Shown piece after piece: positions 44,301 to 55,872 of a stretch of DNA of 64,000 nucleotides. How positions within the stretch are numbered: position 1 is the first letter of the stretch; every line of letters begins with the position of its first letter. The stretch is taken from positions 72,080,798 through 72,144,797 of the forward strand of contig NC_059501.1 in the NCBI RefSeq assembly GCF_914767665.1, read 5' to 3'. Source of the stretch: Harmonia axyridis (Eukaryota; Arthropoda; Insecta; Coleoptera; Coccinellidae). The translations under genes were made by a program, and so were the position numbers. A model generated the notes under the pieces. It ran no database searches, was not told the DNA's origin, and worked only from the letters and a program-made list of their open reading frames with translations.

Positions 44301-44920
44301 ATGACGATTAGGTTGGTAGATTCAGAGATGAGATCCAACCAGCTGGCCGTAAACACGATAACTCTGGATCGGGGTAACTCAGAAACTCGACATTTTTGGA
44401 GTATATTCCGATTGGCAGAAAAATATCATCCTTTCTCAGTTTTTACTAATATCATAAAAATTTACCTTTTGGCAGAGGACTCTGTGAACAGTTATAAACT
44501 TAGTAAAAAGGATGAGTTTTTGTTGATTTACAGGTGATTCTTTTGTGAAAATGTGTTGAAACTTTTGAAAATTGTTGAATTACGATATGTATATTGTGCT
44601 GATAAAGAGAAGGAAGAGAAGAGAAGGAGATTGATTTAATGGAGAAAAACATACATACGTGAAAACCCCAGTTTTTTTGAATTTATGGGGCCATATCTCT
44701 GAAACAAGTGGAGACCGCCAAACATTTCATTTGAATTTTTGTTCAGGAGACCAAAATACCTCAGTTCTTGCAAACGAAATTTTTCCACATCGTGGAGTGC
44801 GATAACTAGGTATATATTTTCCAAATTTTCTTTAGGAAAAATGGAATTAAAAATGGTTTAAGTAGCAACACTGTATATTATTTTTTTGATATTTTTCATG
44901 TCAGTGATCAGTTAGTTATG
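44301..44920. other. Spacer without recognised genes
   Basis: Small frames at 44301-44537 (+) and 44636-44824 (-) have no family match. The second has the look of a decayed dispersed repeat. Confidence 0.3.
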
Positions 44921-44929
44921 AAATTTTAT

Positions 44930-45042
44930 CATGAAAAGCTACACGCCTCAAAGACGTTAAGATATTGTTGAATTCATTAATCAAAATAAATGACCATTTT
45001 TGAATACTGATCTCTTCTAGAAGAATTCATGAAAGATATTAC
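44930..45042 (+). pseudogene. Possible mariner-type N-terminal scrap
   Basis: The plus-strand translation gives KSYTPQRR, stop, DIVEFINQNK. This is similar to the first helix-turn-helix of mariner-like transposases (Q-R-x-x-I-V-x-x-Y). It is a short, decayed piece of a family different from the adjacent mariner copy 4. Confidence 0.35.
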
Positions 45043-45060
45043 TTATCTCGTTAATACATA

Positions 45061-46243
45061 GGTGTAAAACTTTGCTTCCGCCGTTTTTTCCGAAATTCGA
45101 AGCTTTCTTGTGAAAAATTGGTTACACATTTATGATTCAAAGTATTATCCTTAGCAGGCCACTACTTCCTCCCATCTTTCTGACAGCGTACAAATCCCGC
45201 GATGAAAAAACTGGTCATTTGTTGTTTCACTTCTTCATAAGACCGGAAGTGCTGGTCATCCAGGCCGTGTGCCATTGATCGAAACAAGTGATAATTCGAG
45301 GGAACAACGTCTGGAGAATTCAGCGGGTGGGGTAGGACTTCCAATTTCAACGTTTCTAAGTATGTCTTGACCACTTCCGACATGGGGTTGAGCATTGTCA
45401 TGCGGTAAAATCACTTAATCATGACTCTCGCTGTATTGCGGCCGTTTGGCTTCCAATGCTCGGCTCTAACGCATTAATTATGTTCGAAAACGATCACCTC
45501 TGACTGTTTCAGTCGATTTTAACAACTCATAATACACTACGTCGAGCTGGTCCCACCAAATACTGAGCATGACCTTGGAACCGTGAATATTCGATGTCGA
45601 CGTGAAGCATAGCCGGCACATCCCCGTGATTCTCTTTGCTTGGTATTATTTTAATGAACCCATTTTTCGTCTCTAGTCACAATACGATGCAGAAATCCCT
45701 TTCGTCCTTGCCTTGCAAGCAGCTGTTCACAACCAAAAAACGTCGTTCAACATATTTCCGCTTCAACTCGTACGGCACCCAATCCATGTTTTTGAATTAT
45801 TCCCATTACTTTTAAGCCATTTTGAATAGTTTGCTTTCGACACGAGTCCTTCTCAAGTAATGCTTTCAATTCAACATCTTCGAAAATCTTCTCTCTTTCA
45901 CCGCCCTGCTGGTCTTTGACGTCAAAATCACCGTTCTCGGTACGTTCCTTCACTAAAAGCAACCTTACCATAGGAATGTGAGAGCATTCTAGAGCCTCAG
46001 CTCAGAGATTTCTTCATATTAAAGCAGAAAATTAAAAACTCCCGGAAATAACGAGAATTTGGCTCGTAAGCTGACATGTTTAATCGAGAATAACTTTATG
46101 ACGCAGACAGAAATCGACTAATATTTCTATGGCGTTATGTTTACAAATACCTAAGCTTATTGTATGACATCTACGATTTGTTTATTTCGACTACCACTTA
46201 ATGCTACATGGTATCTTAACGGCGGGATCAAAGTTGTATACCA
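45061..46243 (-). mobile_element. mariner copy 4, nearly full length
   Basis: The 3' terminal repeat starts at 45061 (GGTGTAAAACTTTGCTTCCG) after TA. The 5' terminal repeat ends about 46243 (GGCGGGATCAAAGTTGTATA). The 5' leader holds the motif complementary to TAGGTATTTGTAAACATAA at about 46132-46153, as in copies 2 and 3. Length is about 1.18 kb against about 1.3 kb for the family, due to internal deletions. Confidence 0.88.
45162..45970 (-). pseudogene. mariner transposase, decayed
   Basis: The N-terminal half is readable at 45747-45971 (NGDFDVKDQQGGEREKIFED). The middle around 45540-45720 has several breaks. The C-terminal piece at 45162-45401 contains KTYLETLKLEVLPHPL, then SPDVVPSNYHLF, in which the third catalytic Asp position reads Asn (SN for SD), then HGLDDQHFRSYEEV. 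The DDD triad cannot be assembled. Inactive. Confidence 0.85.
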
Positions 46244-46489
46244 AATATATTCACTATTCCACGTATTGTAGACAAATTTGAAAGTGGTGCCAAGAACGAC
46301 TAAGTACTGCGTACTTTTGAAGAGAGATGTTCCTATTACTTCGGCACCTTTTGCGAGTAGTATAATTGCATATTTTTTCATGACCGAGCTATCCCAGTAT
46401 CTGTTGGCAACTTCGTGGTCGAATTATTTTTATAGGACGTGTTTAACCATGATAATTAAATTCAAGTTCATCTTCTGCTCCTTTTTCTT

Positions 46490-46690
46490 CCACGTATTGT
46501 AGGCCTTGAGCCTGTATTTTCCAACTCTCAGTTCTCCTGAGATATTGAAGACGAATCTTTCCATTTCTTTGGAGGTCTTCCTAACGGCTGCCGTGTCCGT
46601 GGTATACCATCTCTAGCATTTTTTACCAGACATCCTCTAGTCATATCCTATCGACATGATAATTCCAGGCTCTCCTACATTCACGTCCGC
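46490..46690 (-). pseudogene. RTE-like LINE C-terminal relic
   Basis: The minus-strand translation gives LVKNARDGIPRTRQPLGRPP followed by KKWKDS. This is the Arg/Pro-rich tail (x-G-R-P-x-K-x-W) that closes RTE-like LINE proteins. No upstream domains. Compare 8990-9260 and 49323-50867. Confidence 0.6.
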
Positions 46691-49240
46691 ACCTGATAAT
46701 TTAACTTCTGAACTACTTAATATATTCTTTTGAAAAAAGGCAATACAAAAAGTTGTTGAATTCAAAAAATGAGGCATGTGTTGATAAAGTTCAGAACTAC
46801 CTGTTGGCATTAAAATTCGAATTTTTTGGTTGGAGCTGTGCTACTAGAGCGAGCCAAAAATCTTGGGAGACTACATCAAAGTTTCACTTTCTCAACCTGA
46901 CTACCTGAATTTGATTAGATACCGAAACCCAAAATGTTGCAGCAATTCCCAGTTCACTTTTTTTTTTTGGAAGTCAGTAATGAACTACCGTATCGAAGGC
47001 ATTCGTGAAATCTGAATAAAAAGAGTCCACTTGAGCTCTATCTCCCATAACAAACCCCCGACTCACCCTACTATAATGAATAATCAGTCGCCAAATCGTA
47101 TCAGCGGCTTATATCGCCGTTGAGGCTTCATTTTATTTGGCGTAAAATCGTTTTATTTACAATTCGTTAGACGATTCTTCATTTTCCGCATAGAGACCCG
47201 TTCTGCTGGACGTGAAAATTGCGTAATTAAGTGATCAGGGACTTGATCTGCCTTGTCTGATCCATTATAATTACCGATCTTATTCCCCTACGTAACCTCA
47301 AGAGAGGATTTGAAGCTCGGAAGTGTTGAAATATAAAAATCCCTGGATGAATCCTGGTTGCAGTATTGACAGAGGTTTTTCATTGAATAAACTGTGGAAA
47401 ATTGGGTTTGTTCTTGTGATTTTGTACGGAAAATGTTAGCTGGTTGGCTGCTCCTACAAGAGTATCAGTTGGTCAGTTACATTTCAGTTTTATTCCAGGA
47501 ATTATTCATATTATCTAATTTGTATTAAGCAAATCAATGACGTTGAAACTCAAGTTCTGGCTTTTTCATTCATCTGACATTATCTATTCGCAATGCACAT
47601 GGTATATTCTTGAAGAAAACTACACATTTTTTACAGAACAGTATTTGTTCAGGTTTTAGTCCTGCCCTCCGTAGCTCTAACTATGTTATAATATTCATAT
47701 TCATCTAGACTTACTCAGCAATATTTGTTTTTTTCTAATAGTTCTATTTTTATCTTATCTGTTTGCGTCTGAATAGACCAGATTAACTTACAATTAGTTA
47801 ATTGCTTTCTCTTCTAAAATGTCCAAGTAAAGCTGAAAACTCAACTGAATTGCTGAACTGAAATCCTCAAAACCCACTTATTCAATGAAATACGTCCCTA
47901 ATCTAATTATACAGGGTTGTTTGAAATCGCAGGCTTCAACAAGACATAGTGAAATGAAGAAAATACGTTTTTTAAAATAGAATGACCTGCATATCATATT
48001 ATAAGATTTATCGAAAGGAAATGAAATTTACTTTCAGAAAATATAACATAATTCTATACCTAAATAAAATATTATGGGATGTTCCAATCACACGGAAGGT
48101 GCGAGAATCCCGACATAATACTCACCGATAAATTAAATCTAAGTCTCAATACAAACTAGTAATGGCTGAAATCTAAAACAAGGTACGTATCTTCACTGAA
48201 ATCTCGATAATTATTGAAAATCTTTCAGAAATTTCTCTCTGTTTCTTTCTCTAGATACGCGCATCCACATCCCGACCAACTGCAAACGATGAATTGACAA
48301 ATTACCTCGTCTTTGAAAATTCCAGTAGTGTAACATGAATTGAATCGTGCAAAATCGTTGCAAGGTTGTTATTTGAAATCATCGCGTATAGTAGAAGAGA
48401 ATTCTAGGATATACTACAGACTACATATATATGGACAAAACGATAGCACTCTGGTTCTTACATTACCCCAACCCTTGTGGTGTACGAACTCAGAGACCAC
48501 AAGTGATAGAATGATCAAATGTACCACCGAAGAATGTTGGGAGCAACTGAAGAAGGGCACAATTCAAAATAATTAAAGAAATGTTACAAACCGAAAGAAT
48601 TTTTCTGAGAATAATTTTTGGTGATAACTGATCCTCACTGAAACAGAAACTTGAACAAAACTAGAGAAGAACACAAAATTAAAAACAATTTCATCAAATT
48701 GAAAAGATTATCGAAATAAAAATAGCGACATAAATGCAACATTCCCCAAAATTCTAAGACTATAGGTTTATGGAAAGTGAACAACAGGGAAGGAACAAAC
48801 GAAAAATGATATCCCCTGAAGAAAGGATTAAAATATTCGGCGTATTCCCAACGGATACCGAAGGTGTTAGCTAATTAGGATCTCAAATACCAATTCGGTT
48901 TAACTACTTTAAATACCCTCTCGCAACTTCTTCAAGTTCTCCTCCGGTGCCAATTAAATTTGTCTGCAGCAGTTTTTATCATAATCGAATTTAGGATCAT
49001 CCGGAGTCTTAATCGTGGCGAAGAAGGTTTAATTGTTAAATGAATATGGATTAAGAATTTCCTCGGGTGCCAAGGGAACGGGACTCATTTCCTCTCCTGG
49101 GGGATTATTGGAAATAGATAAGGGATCGCACTTCGTAAAGAAGGTGTTTGCGTTGAAATTATGAGGTAGGTTTTTATCATTTGTTCAATATTTCGTTATT
49201 TCCAATATCATATTCTACTAGATTTATATAAACTACTTAA
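46691..49240. other. Long spacer with possible conserved blocks
   Basis: No gene recognised. The stretch 47040-47200 (CGCCAAATC, CGGCTTATATCGCCG, TTTTATTTGGCG, GTTTTATTTAC) and about 48840-49060 (GTTAGCTAATTAGGATCTC) are non-repetitive and contain homeodomain-type cores, but that is weak evidence. A 78-codon frame at 48340-48576 (+) is unmatched. Confidence 0.3.
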
Positions 49241-49319
49241 AATCATGTTTTAATTAGGAGCATCATGTAAGCAATACTCAAATATAACAATTTACTCAAT
49301 AAGTATATATATAAGAATC

Positions 49320-50885
49320 GGGTCAAAACGTTCTCCGACGTCTTCCGATTTCTAATCGCCATTCGGCCCGGTCTCTCCATAGTTCTTCGCCTAGGTCGGT
49401 GTCTCTCATCTCTTTGTCGACGCCTTCCCTCCAACTTTTTCTAGGTCTTCCTCTTCTTCTACGTCCTTGTGGGGTCCATTTAAAGATTTTCTTCGGAATT
49501 CTATTGTCCGGCATCCTCTGTACATGGCCGAACCATATGAGCTGTTTAGTTCGGATGTCATTCACGATGTTACTTTCGACACCCATTATCTCTCTTATTC
49601 TTTCATTACGAATTCTTTCTATTCTTGATCTGCCCGCCGATCTTCTCCAGAAGTCCATCTCGGTAGCCATGAGCATTTTTTCAGTTTTAGCCTTTATTGG
49701 CCATACTTCCGAGCTGTATGTTACAATGCTCTTAACAATTGTGTTGTAAATCCTTTTTTTATTTTCTTTGGATATATTTTTATCCCATAAAACACCATTG
49801 AGCATCGATATCGCCCTCCTGCCGAGGGTATTCCTTTCTCGTATCGATTCATCGAGAACTCCATCCTCCGATATTCTTAATCCCAGGTATTTGTAGGCCT
49901 TGCACTGTTTTATTGATTGAGAGCTAGACAAAGTCAGGTCCGGATCAGAGCTCTGCCGACCACCACCAATGCACAAGTATTGTGTCTTTTGGATGTTCAC
50001 CTCCAGGCCCCATTTGGCATACTCCTCTACTAATTTGCGCGTCATGTAGTTCAGGTCATCTACATCCTGGGCTATCACAATTTGATCGTCCGCAAACGAA
50101 AGCGTGTAGAGTGTTGTTTCCTCATCCAATGGAGTACCCATATTGTGGCATTTGCTTTTCCAAACCTTAAGTGCTCGTTCCAGGTATATTTTGAATAATG
50201 AAGGTGACAAACAGCATCCTTGCTTCAATCCTTTTGACACGCTGAATCTCGAAGTAAGCTTATTTCCTAATTTAACTTTCGCTCCATAATTCTCGTACAG
50301 CGATTTGACAGCTTTGAGTACTTCCACATTGATGTTGCTTTCTTGCAAGATCTCCCAAAGTTTCGCCAACGGTACACTATCGTATGCTTTTTTAAGGTCG
50401 ACAAAGAGCAAATGTACTTCTTGATTGAAGGACAGTTTCTTCTCAATGAACTGAGTGACTGTAAAAAGATGATCAATCGTTGATCTGCCCGCTCTAAAAC
50501 CGGCCTGTTCTTCTGCCTCCATTTGACCGTATTCTTCCTCTATCCGCTTTTTGAGGATTCTTCCGTAGGTCCTGCTCAAGGTATTCGAGACGGATATACC
50601 ACGGTAATTGTCACATCTACTCTTGTCGCCTTTTTTATGAATAGTTGTGATGTAAGATGTGTTCCATTCACTGGGCACCGCTGACTCGTTTATACACCTT
50701 TGAAAGAGATTTCTCAGCCTCTCATACAGTTTGTCCGATCCATACTTTATCAATTCAGCAGGGATGTTACCAGGTCCGGGAGATCTACCATTTTTCAACT
50801 GTTGACATACATCTTCAACTTCTCTTGTATTTATCGTAACTGGTGTTCCTTGAGTTGTTATACTCAATAAGTTCCGAGCCGAAAA
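49320..50885 (-). mobile_element. RTE-like LINE, 5'-truncated
   Basis: A single reading frame with a short 3' end on the minus strand. The 5' boundary is about 50885, where a stop lies just upstream of the frame and no endonuclease domain precedes it. The 3' boundary is just left of the stop codon, within an AT-rich stretch at about 49250-49320. It is the longest intact reverse-transcriptase frame in the window. Confidence 0.85.
49323..50867 (-). CDS. Reverse transcriptase of RTE-like LINE (C-terminal 514 aa)
   Basis: Copies element RNA into DNA at the target nick in intact relatives. The reverse transcriptase spans about residues 10-330: AELIKYGSDKL, TTIHKKGDKSRCDNYRGIS, GFRAGRSTIDHLF, LLFVDLKKAYDSV (first catalytic Asp), KGLKQGCCLSPSLFKIYLE, and LSFADDQIV (catalytic Asp pair). 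Then come the YLGLRIS thumb-associated block and the C-terminal tail with DFWRRSAGRSR, LIWFGHVQRMPDNRIP and GRRRRGRPRKSW, typical of RTE-like elements. There are no internal stops over 514 codons, so this copy is relatively young. The N-terminal endonuclease is missing, so it is not autonomous. The start shown is a TTG; no true initiator is expected in a 5'-truncated copy. Confidence 0.88.
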   Translation of the reverse strand: MSITTQGTPVTINTREVEDVCQQLKNGRSPGPGNIPAELIKYGSDKLYERLRNLFQRCINESAVPSEWNTSYITTIHKKGDKSRCDNYRGISVSNTLSRTYGRILKKRIEEEYGQMEAEEQAGFRAGRSTIDHLFTVTQFIEKKLSFNQEVHLLFVDLKKAYDSVPLAKLWEILQESNINVEVLKAVKSLYENYGAKVKLGNKLTSRFSVSKGLKQGCCLSPSLFKIYLERALKVWKSKCHNMGTPLDEETTLYTLSFADDQIVIAQDVDDLNYMTRKLVEEYAKWGLEVNIQKTQYLCIGGGRQSSDPDLTLSSSQSIKQCKAYKYLGLRISEDGVLDESIRERNTLGRRAISMLNGVLWDKNISKENKKRIYNTIVKSIVTYSSEVWPIKAKTEKMLMATEMDFWRRSAGRSRIERIRNERIREIMGVESNIVNDIRTKQLIWFGHVQRMPDNRIPKKIFKWTPQGRRRRGRPRKSWREGVDKEMRDTDLGEELWRDRAEWRLEIGRRRRTF

Positions 50886-51160
50886 AGTAAAATCACCTTT
50901 TTCTTAAAAATTCAAATTTATTTGTCGATATAGTCACCTTCAAGAAGGATACTAGTATCCGTTGTCTAGTGAGGGGATCTCAGAATTCCTTTGGACTAGA
51001 AAAAAAATGAATGACACATTTTCTGGCTCGACCTTTGAGAGAATTGATTTGGTGAAAAACGCACTCATAAATTCAATTGTTTTCAAGCTAAAAGAGAAAA
51101 CTTCTTTATTACTTGTGCTATAAACATAAAACAAAACATGCTACTGGCACTTTTTTGTGT

Positions 51161-51187
51161 ATTACACCAATAAATTATTGGTGTAAT
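51161..51187. repeat. Perfect 27-bp palindrome
   Basis: 13-bp arms (ATTACACCAATAA and its complement) around a single A. No associated gene. Confidence 0.85.
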
Positions 51188-51403
51188 TATTTGTTTTTTA
51201 TTCTAAATACTTTTGAAGGAATAATACAAACTAGTGTTTTTTTTAATGTTAACCATAAAAATTTCTATAACAAATAAAATCACTTGTTGCCTTCTTCAAA
51301 AATATATTATTGACTTGTTCTATACATATAATGTCTCACAGGATCAATAAATATAATTATTTATTATTTTATATCACAAGTTTAATTTTCACACTGCAAA
51401 TGA

Positions 51404-51582
51404 ACCACGTGCCTATCTATGATAATCTGTGAATTTCAGATAATTATGATATTCGGTGGCCACCAAGGTCTCCGAATTTATGTTTTTCCTTCGGTCACAT
51501 CAGCAATTTGAAAATGTTGAAAAAATGTAACGGTGTTATATCTGGAGATCACAGATTATCATAGACAGGCACATGGTTTTTT
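51404..51582. mobile_element. Foldback/MITE with transposase scrap
   Basis: Inverted arms of about 30 bp (51404-51434 and 51550-51580; GTGCCTATCTATGATAATCT against its complement with one change). Between them the plus strand encodes WPPRSPNLCFSFGHISN, a decayed form of the WPPRSPDLTPLDFFLWG block with the third catalytic Asp of mariner-like transposases. This suggests a short deletion derivative of such a transposon. Confidence 0.6.
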
Positions 51583-51649
51583 CTTATCATTAGTTATTCT
51601 TAGGAGTCCTACATGTATTGATTACCCCGGATGTCTCGTCATAATTTTT

Positions 51650-52580
51650 ATAATGATGACTCAAAACCATTCGACTTCTGCTTAAATGAATGAAGCTACA
51701 GGTTTTATTCAAGAAGCTATGAGACCCTCAGATGTAACCGAAGCTCTCAACACCAGTCAGTTTGTTATCTTAGCTTTAGTAGCCAGTTATAAGGAAACAT
51801 GAGAAATGAGAAAGCATCATCCTGGTCGTCCACGTATCTCAGCAGCAGCAAAAGACACATTTGTCCAACAAACAGCACGATGTGACGTGTGAAGAGCTAA
51901 GAAGGCTATTATATCAAGTTCATGATTTGAGTGTTTCACGTTAGAACCATTGGTAATCTATTACAGGAAGTCCATCCAAACTCTATCAAGCCTTGGAGAG
52001 CTCAATCTTTAATAAGAGTAATTCGAAAAACTAGGTTATAGTGGGTTCAACAAGTCTCAGATTGGATTATGGGAAATTGGACGAATATCTTATTTTATAA
52101 TGAGACAAGATTTGAACTAATTCCAGAGTCAAAAAGACTTCGTGTTTGGAGAATGTTAGGAAATTTTGAAAAGTTGTATCATGTAGGAGAAGTTTATGAG
52201 TAGATATTTCAGTAAAACTGTATGGTTTGAGCCGGAAACATGTCCTGGAAGAACAGGTATCATTTTGCTGGAAGGATTTCTGAATGTAGGAGCTTATGAG
52301 CAACATATTCTTCAATTTGTTGTTATCCCATATGCTGAGGAAATTGGGGAAGATTTTCTCTTTATGACAATGCCCGCCTTCACAATGCACTCCGAACAAT
52401 TAATTTTTCAGACGACCAAGGACACAGACTTTGCCATGGCCAACTAGTCACCTGATATAACTCCGATTGAACATACATGGATATAAAGAATTACCCATGG
52501 TCAAAACCAATTTCATAGTAGAGCTGAACTTTTGAGGTCTTATGGCAGAATCTACTACAGCAACAATTCTTGAACTTAAT
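51650..52580 (+). pseudogene. Tc1-like transposase relic
   Basis: Collinear Tc1 landmarks on the plus strand. NILFYNETRFELI is at 52083-52121, where the first catalytic Asp is replaced by Asn in 'NETRF', followed by RLRVWR. The reading then moves to GFLNVGAYEQHILQFVVIPY (52281-52333), DNARLHNAL with the second Asp (about 52367-52393), and near 52445-52490 SPDITPIEHTW with the third. Upstream, HHPGRPRISAAA (51811-51848) fits the GRPR-type linker. Several frameshifts and stops. Dead. Confidence 0.75.
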
Positions 52581-54020
52581 TTCAAGTATTCCTAGGCTGT
52601 CATGAACTTTGGAGGGGTGACATACTCTTCATTAACCAACTGAAAGTTTCAATCTGCTGTTGGGATTTTTCGTTCACATTTATTTTTAAAATTTATGGTT
52701 CGAAATTTTAGTAACAAATCAAAAATCCAAACATTTTTCATTTCGATAAATTATACGACGATATTTTTAAAATTTTGTATCAGCACCTCAGAATGAAGAT
52801 AGTTAAATTCCTAGATTTTTGCCATGTGAATATCTTCTGGTATGAGGAGGGACATATATATCAAAAAACAAAATCCTGCAGTCCAAAATGTATGAAAGAT
52901 TGGGATCCAATGAAAGAGTGACTTTCAAGCAAAGGTTCGTTCCTACACCTTCACCAGATGCTCTATACACGAGCCAACAATAGTAAATCCGTTCAATGAT
53001 ACACAAAAGCAAACCTATGAATAAAACATCAGATCTATTGAAATGACAACTAGAGTAAAGATACATCTCTATCCTTTCACAAACACTCAACTACCATTAG
53101 AATCCGTTACTGGCGTATGGATTCTCCTGAAAGAATTCCTTTCTACCTAGCTGAATATTGAATTTTCGTCACTCAGGCTGGTCCATATATGCATGTTCCA
53201 CTTCCGCCTCAGATACAGGCATGTAAATTCTGGAGTCACACTACTGAAAACTGGAGTTCCAACACCTCTGACGACGTGGTCCTCTAGGGTTTTTATAAAT
53301 TGATTCAATTCTAAGCTCAAGGGAAATGCGGCTTGTTTCTGACAATATAGCGAGAGCATTGACTCAGTCGCACTGTGGACAGGACCGGATTGAAGGTAAT
53401 TGATGAGGGAATTCGAGGGGAATTGTCCAATTATCGGTAAATATGAGACTTTTAGGTCATATCATGAATTTTGAAATAACGTGACGCCGACTTTTATATT
53501 TCACTTGCATTTCTGATTGAAATGAGAACTAAGCGATGCTTTTTCCAGATTTCGATTAGGACAGTTTTTTAAGCAAATATTTGATGGTATACCTCCATCA
53601 TTTCTATTGATAAATTCTGAGGACCTTTTTCAAGAAGTTAAAATCAGAAATTTTATATTTTTGCATGCTGGTTCCAGGGAAACAATAGAATAATATGCTT
53701 TCGTCCAAATGTTTGTAAGTTTCGAATTTTGAGCCGTTGTGATCACAACGATTGGCTTGAACTCACTGATGAATTCAAGGTCATCAATAATCAAGAAAGT
53801 ATTCAGATCTGTATGTAAAATACCACATTCAGTAGGTATATCAAACATCTGAATTTGTAAATCGTCTTCATTTATTTATAGCTATAGTTTGAGATTCTAA
53901 CGGTACAAAATTCGAAAATTACTGACATCGTGTCGAAATCATCCACACAGCAAAGGGATCATCAAATTCTTATGCTATCAAGAAGAAGGATGAGTTGGAG
54001 AGAGTAGCCAAATCCAACCG
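52581..54020. other. Spacer without recognised genes
   Basis: Small frames only (52803-53090, 53147-53359, 53630-53848, all minus) without family features. Confidence 0.4.
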
Positions 54021-54023
54021 TTA

Positions 54024-54436
54024 ATAGTTATTTATGTAACAAGTGCAAAAAGTGAATGTTTATTGCACGAGTTGCATACAACATTTTTTCTACGTTCATG
54101 CAAAAAGCAAAAAATTATTTATTCAGGTGCGGCACTAGGTGTAGGAAAATGAGAAGCGCAACTTGAATACTTTATTATTAATATCGATTTGCATTGAAAC
54201 AGAAACTAATACGTTACAAACAATTTAACTCAAACTTTATTTTTACCCTCAATGTTGAAAGTGAATGAACAATTGGTGACAGCACGTTGAACTAGAATGA
54301 CAGATGAGTGCAATAAAAACTTTATTGCACTAGTGCAATAAAGAACTTCTTTTTTCACTAAATATAGTTCAATAAAGTTTTGCTTTTTACATGAATGTAG
54401 AAAAAAATTTTTTTTAATGTATGATAAATAACCCTG
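54024..54436. mobile_element. MITE-like foldback with GTGCAATAAA motif
   Basis: The ends are inverted (GTTATTTATGTAAC at about 54026, GTATGATAAATAAC at about 54420-54433). Subterminal sequences are also inverted (TTTTTCTACGTTCATG with CATGAATGTAGAAAAA; GTGCAAAAAG). The motif TGCAATAAA occurs several times, including a palindrome at 54308-54331. About 410 bp, non-coding. Confidence 0.6.
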
Positions 54437-55115
54437 CTTTAGTTGTTAGTGCCCTAAAAAGTAGTTTCATCTTGAAAGTTTGGGAATGGATGGCCGTTAC
54501 TCAATTTTCATCTTTTTCGCCTTTTTCTAAAACATGTAAGCCGATAGAGATTGGAATATTTCTAAGCATACTCACCTGAAGAATTCAATAAGCAGTGGCA
54601 AAAAAATTGTTGTGATGAATAGATTTTGTGGAAATGGAATTATTATACTTGCAATCAATAGATATATCACCCATTAATCGAAAAAGCGAGATATTCATTA
54701 CTTAAGACTCGAACGAAAATTTTAAAAACATTTTCGATGCTTCATACATTGACAAAAAATTAAGCAGAATGTGAGGAATTCTTTTTAAGTATCCTTTCAA
54801 TAAGCAATTCAAATCTGCGGGCTTCATCACCAATTTTTTCTCACTAAAAGAAAAAATACGATACTACTATTTATGCCCACCTCGGTAACCAGAACTTCAG
54901 GTCGGTGATCCTCGGCACAGTTCCTAGCAGATTCAGACGGAAGGATGAATAATATAAATGTTTTCCATTCATTTCGTGTCATTTCTGTTTCAGAGGGGTT
55001 TTTCAATAAGCGGTTCAATTTTTTCTAACTCGATATCTGGGAACCTTTCACTTCTGAAGATGTCATATTTTGACATTTGACAAGTAAATACTAGATCATT
55101 ACTGATAACTACTAA
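54437..55115. other. Spacer without recognised genes
   Basis: AT-rich, nothing recognised. Confidence 0.4.
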
Positions 55116-55117
55116 AA

Positions 55118-55560
55118 ATGAAACGACGCACACTTCAACATTGTATTGAAATTCTTAAAATATAGTACGAAAATTTGTTCCCAAAACTTAAATAATTTTA
55201 GGTTGTCGTTAAGCAACCTTTTCAGCCAGCAATAGTGAAACTGGTGGAAAAATTTGAGCTTAGGGACAAGTTAGTGATGTGAATAACTGAGAATATTGCT
55301 GATGTAGCTCGTGAGTTGACGAAAACCCAGGTTTATCGATTGCTCATCGATCTTTGGAATTAGTTCAATCATAACTGATGGAATTAGTTTAATCATAATT
55401 GATTGACCGAAATATTACCGGAATCGAAAAATTCTGATGTCGAAAATTTGTTTGATTTAACCAAAAGTAGGCACTATGAGCCACAATCACAAGTTTTTAG
55501 CCGTGTTATTTCTCAAAGAGGTGATAACAATTGGCCAAAGAGATCTTTGAGATTTGAGAT
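55118..55560 (+). mobile_element. maT/DD37D-like mariner relic, internally deleted
   Basis: Related to the relic at 28977-30125. The N terminus is KRRTLQHCIEILKI, stop, YENL (55120-55180), then PAIVKLVEKFELRDKLVM (55231-55285), then VARELTKTQVYRLL (55313-55350). After a jump near 55460-55490 it reads FSRVISQRGDNNWPKRS (about 55497-55550), matching FAVRVISRRGDHK of the other copy. The catalytic centre is deleted. Dead, mobilisable only in trans if termini remain; I could not place them. Confidence 0.7.
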
Positions 55561-55576
55561 TATCGATTAATACAAT

Positions 55577-55872
55577 CGGATGATGCGAATGAACCATTAT
55601 TTTAAATTCGAATGCGCCCACGCCCAACACTAGTTAATTCGATTTGAAAAATCAATTGTGAAATTAGTTGAAATTAAAAAAGAAATTATTCAATATCTAC
55701 ATTTTTCTAGGAATCCAGGTTTTTCGAAAGAAGTATATAATGCCGCCCTTCATTATTTGCAGCCCCTCTAAAGTGGATTATCTAGTGAAACAATCGGATT
55801 ATGCGGATGAACCATTTTTATAATTCGAATGCGCCCACGCCCAAAACTAGTTGATTCGATATAAAAAATGAA
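55577..55872. repeat. Direct repeat of ~85 bp, ~213-bp period
   Basis: ACAATCGGAT.ATGCG.ATGAACCATT, then AATTCGAATGCGCCCACGCC, AACTAGTT.ATTCGAT occurs at about 55573-55650 and again at about 55787-55862, separated by about 130 unique bases. Possibly the remains of two terminal repeats of one element, or a simple duplication. Confidence 0.8.
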
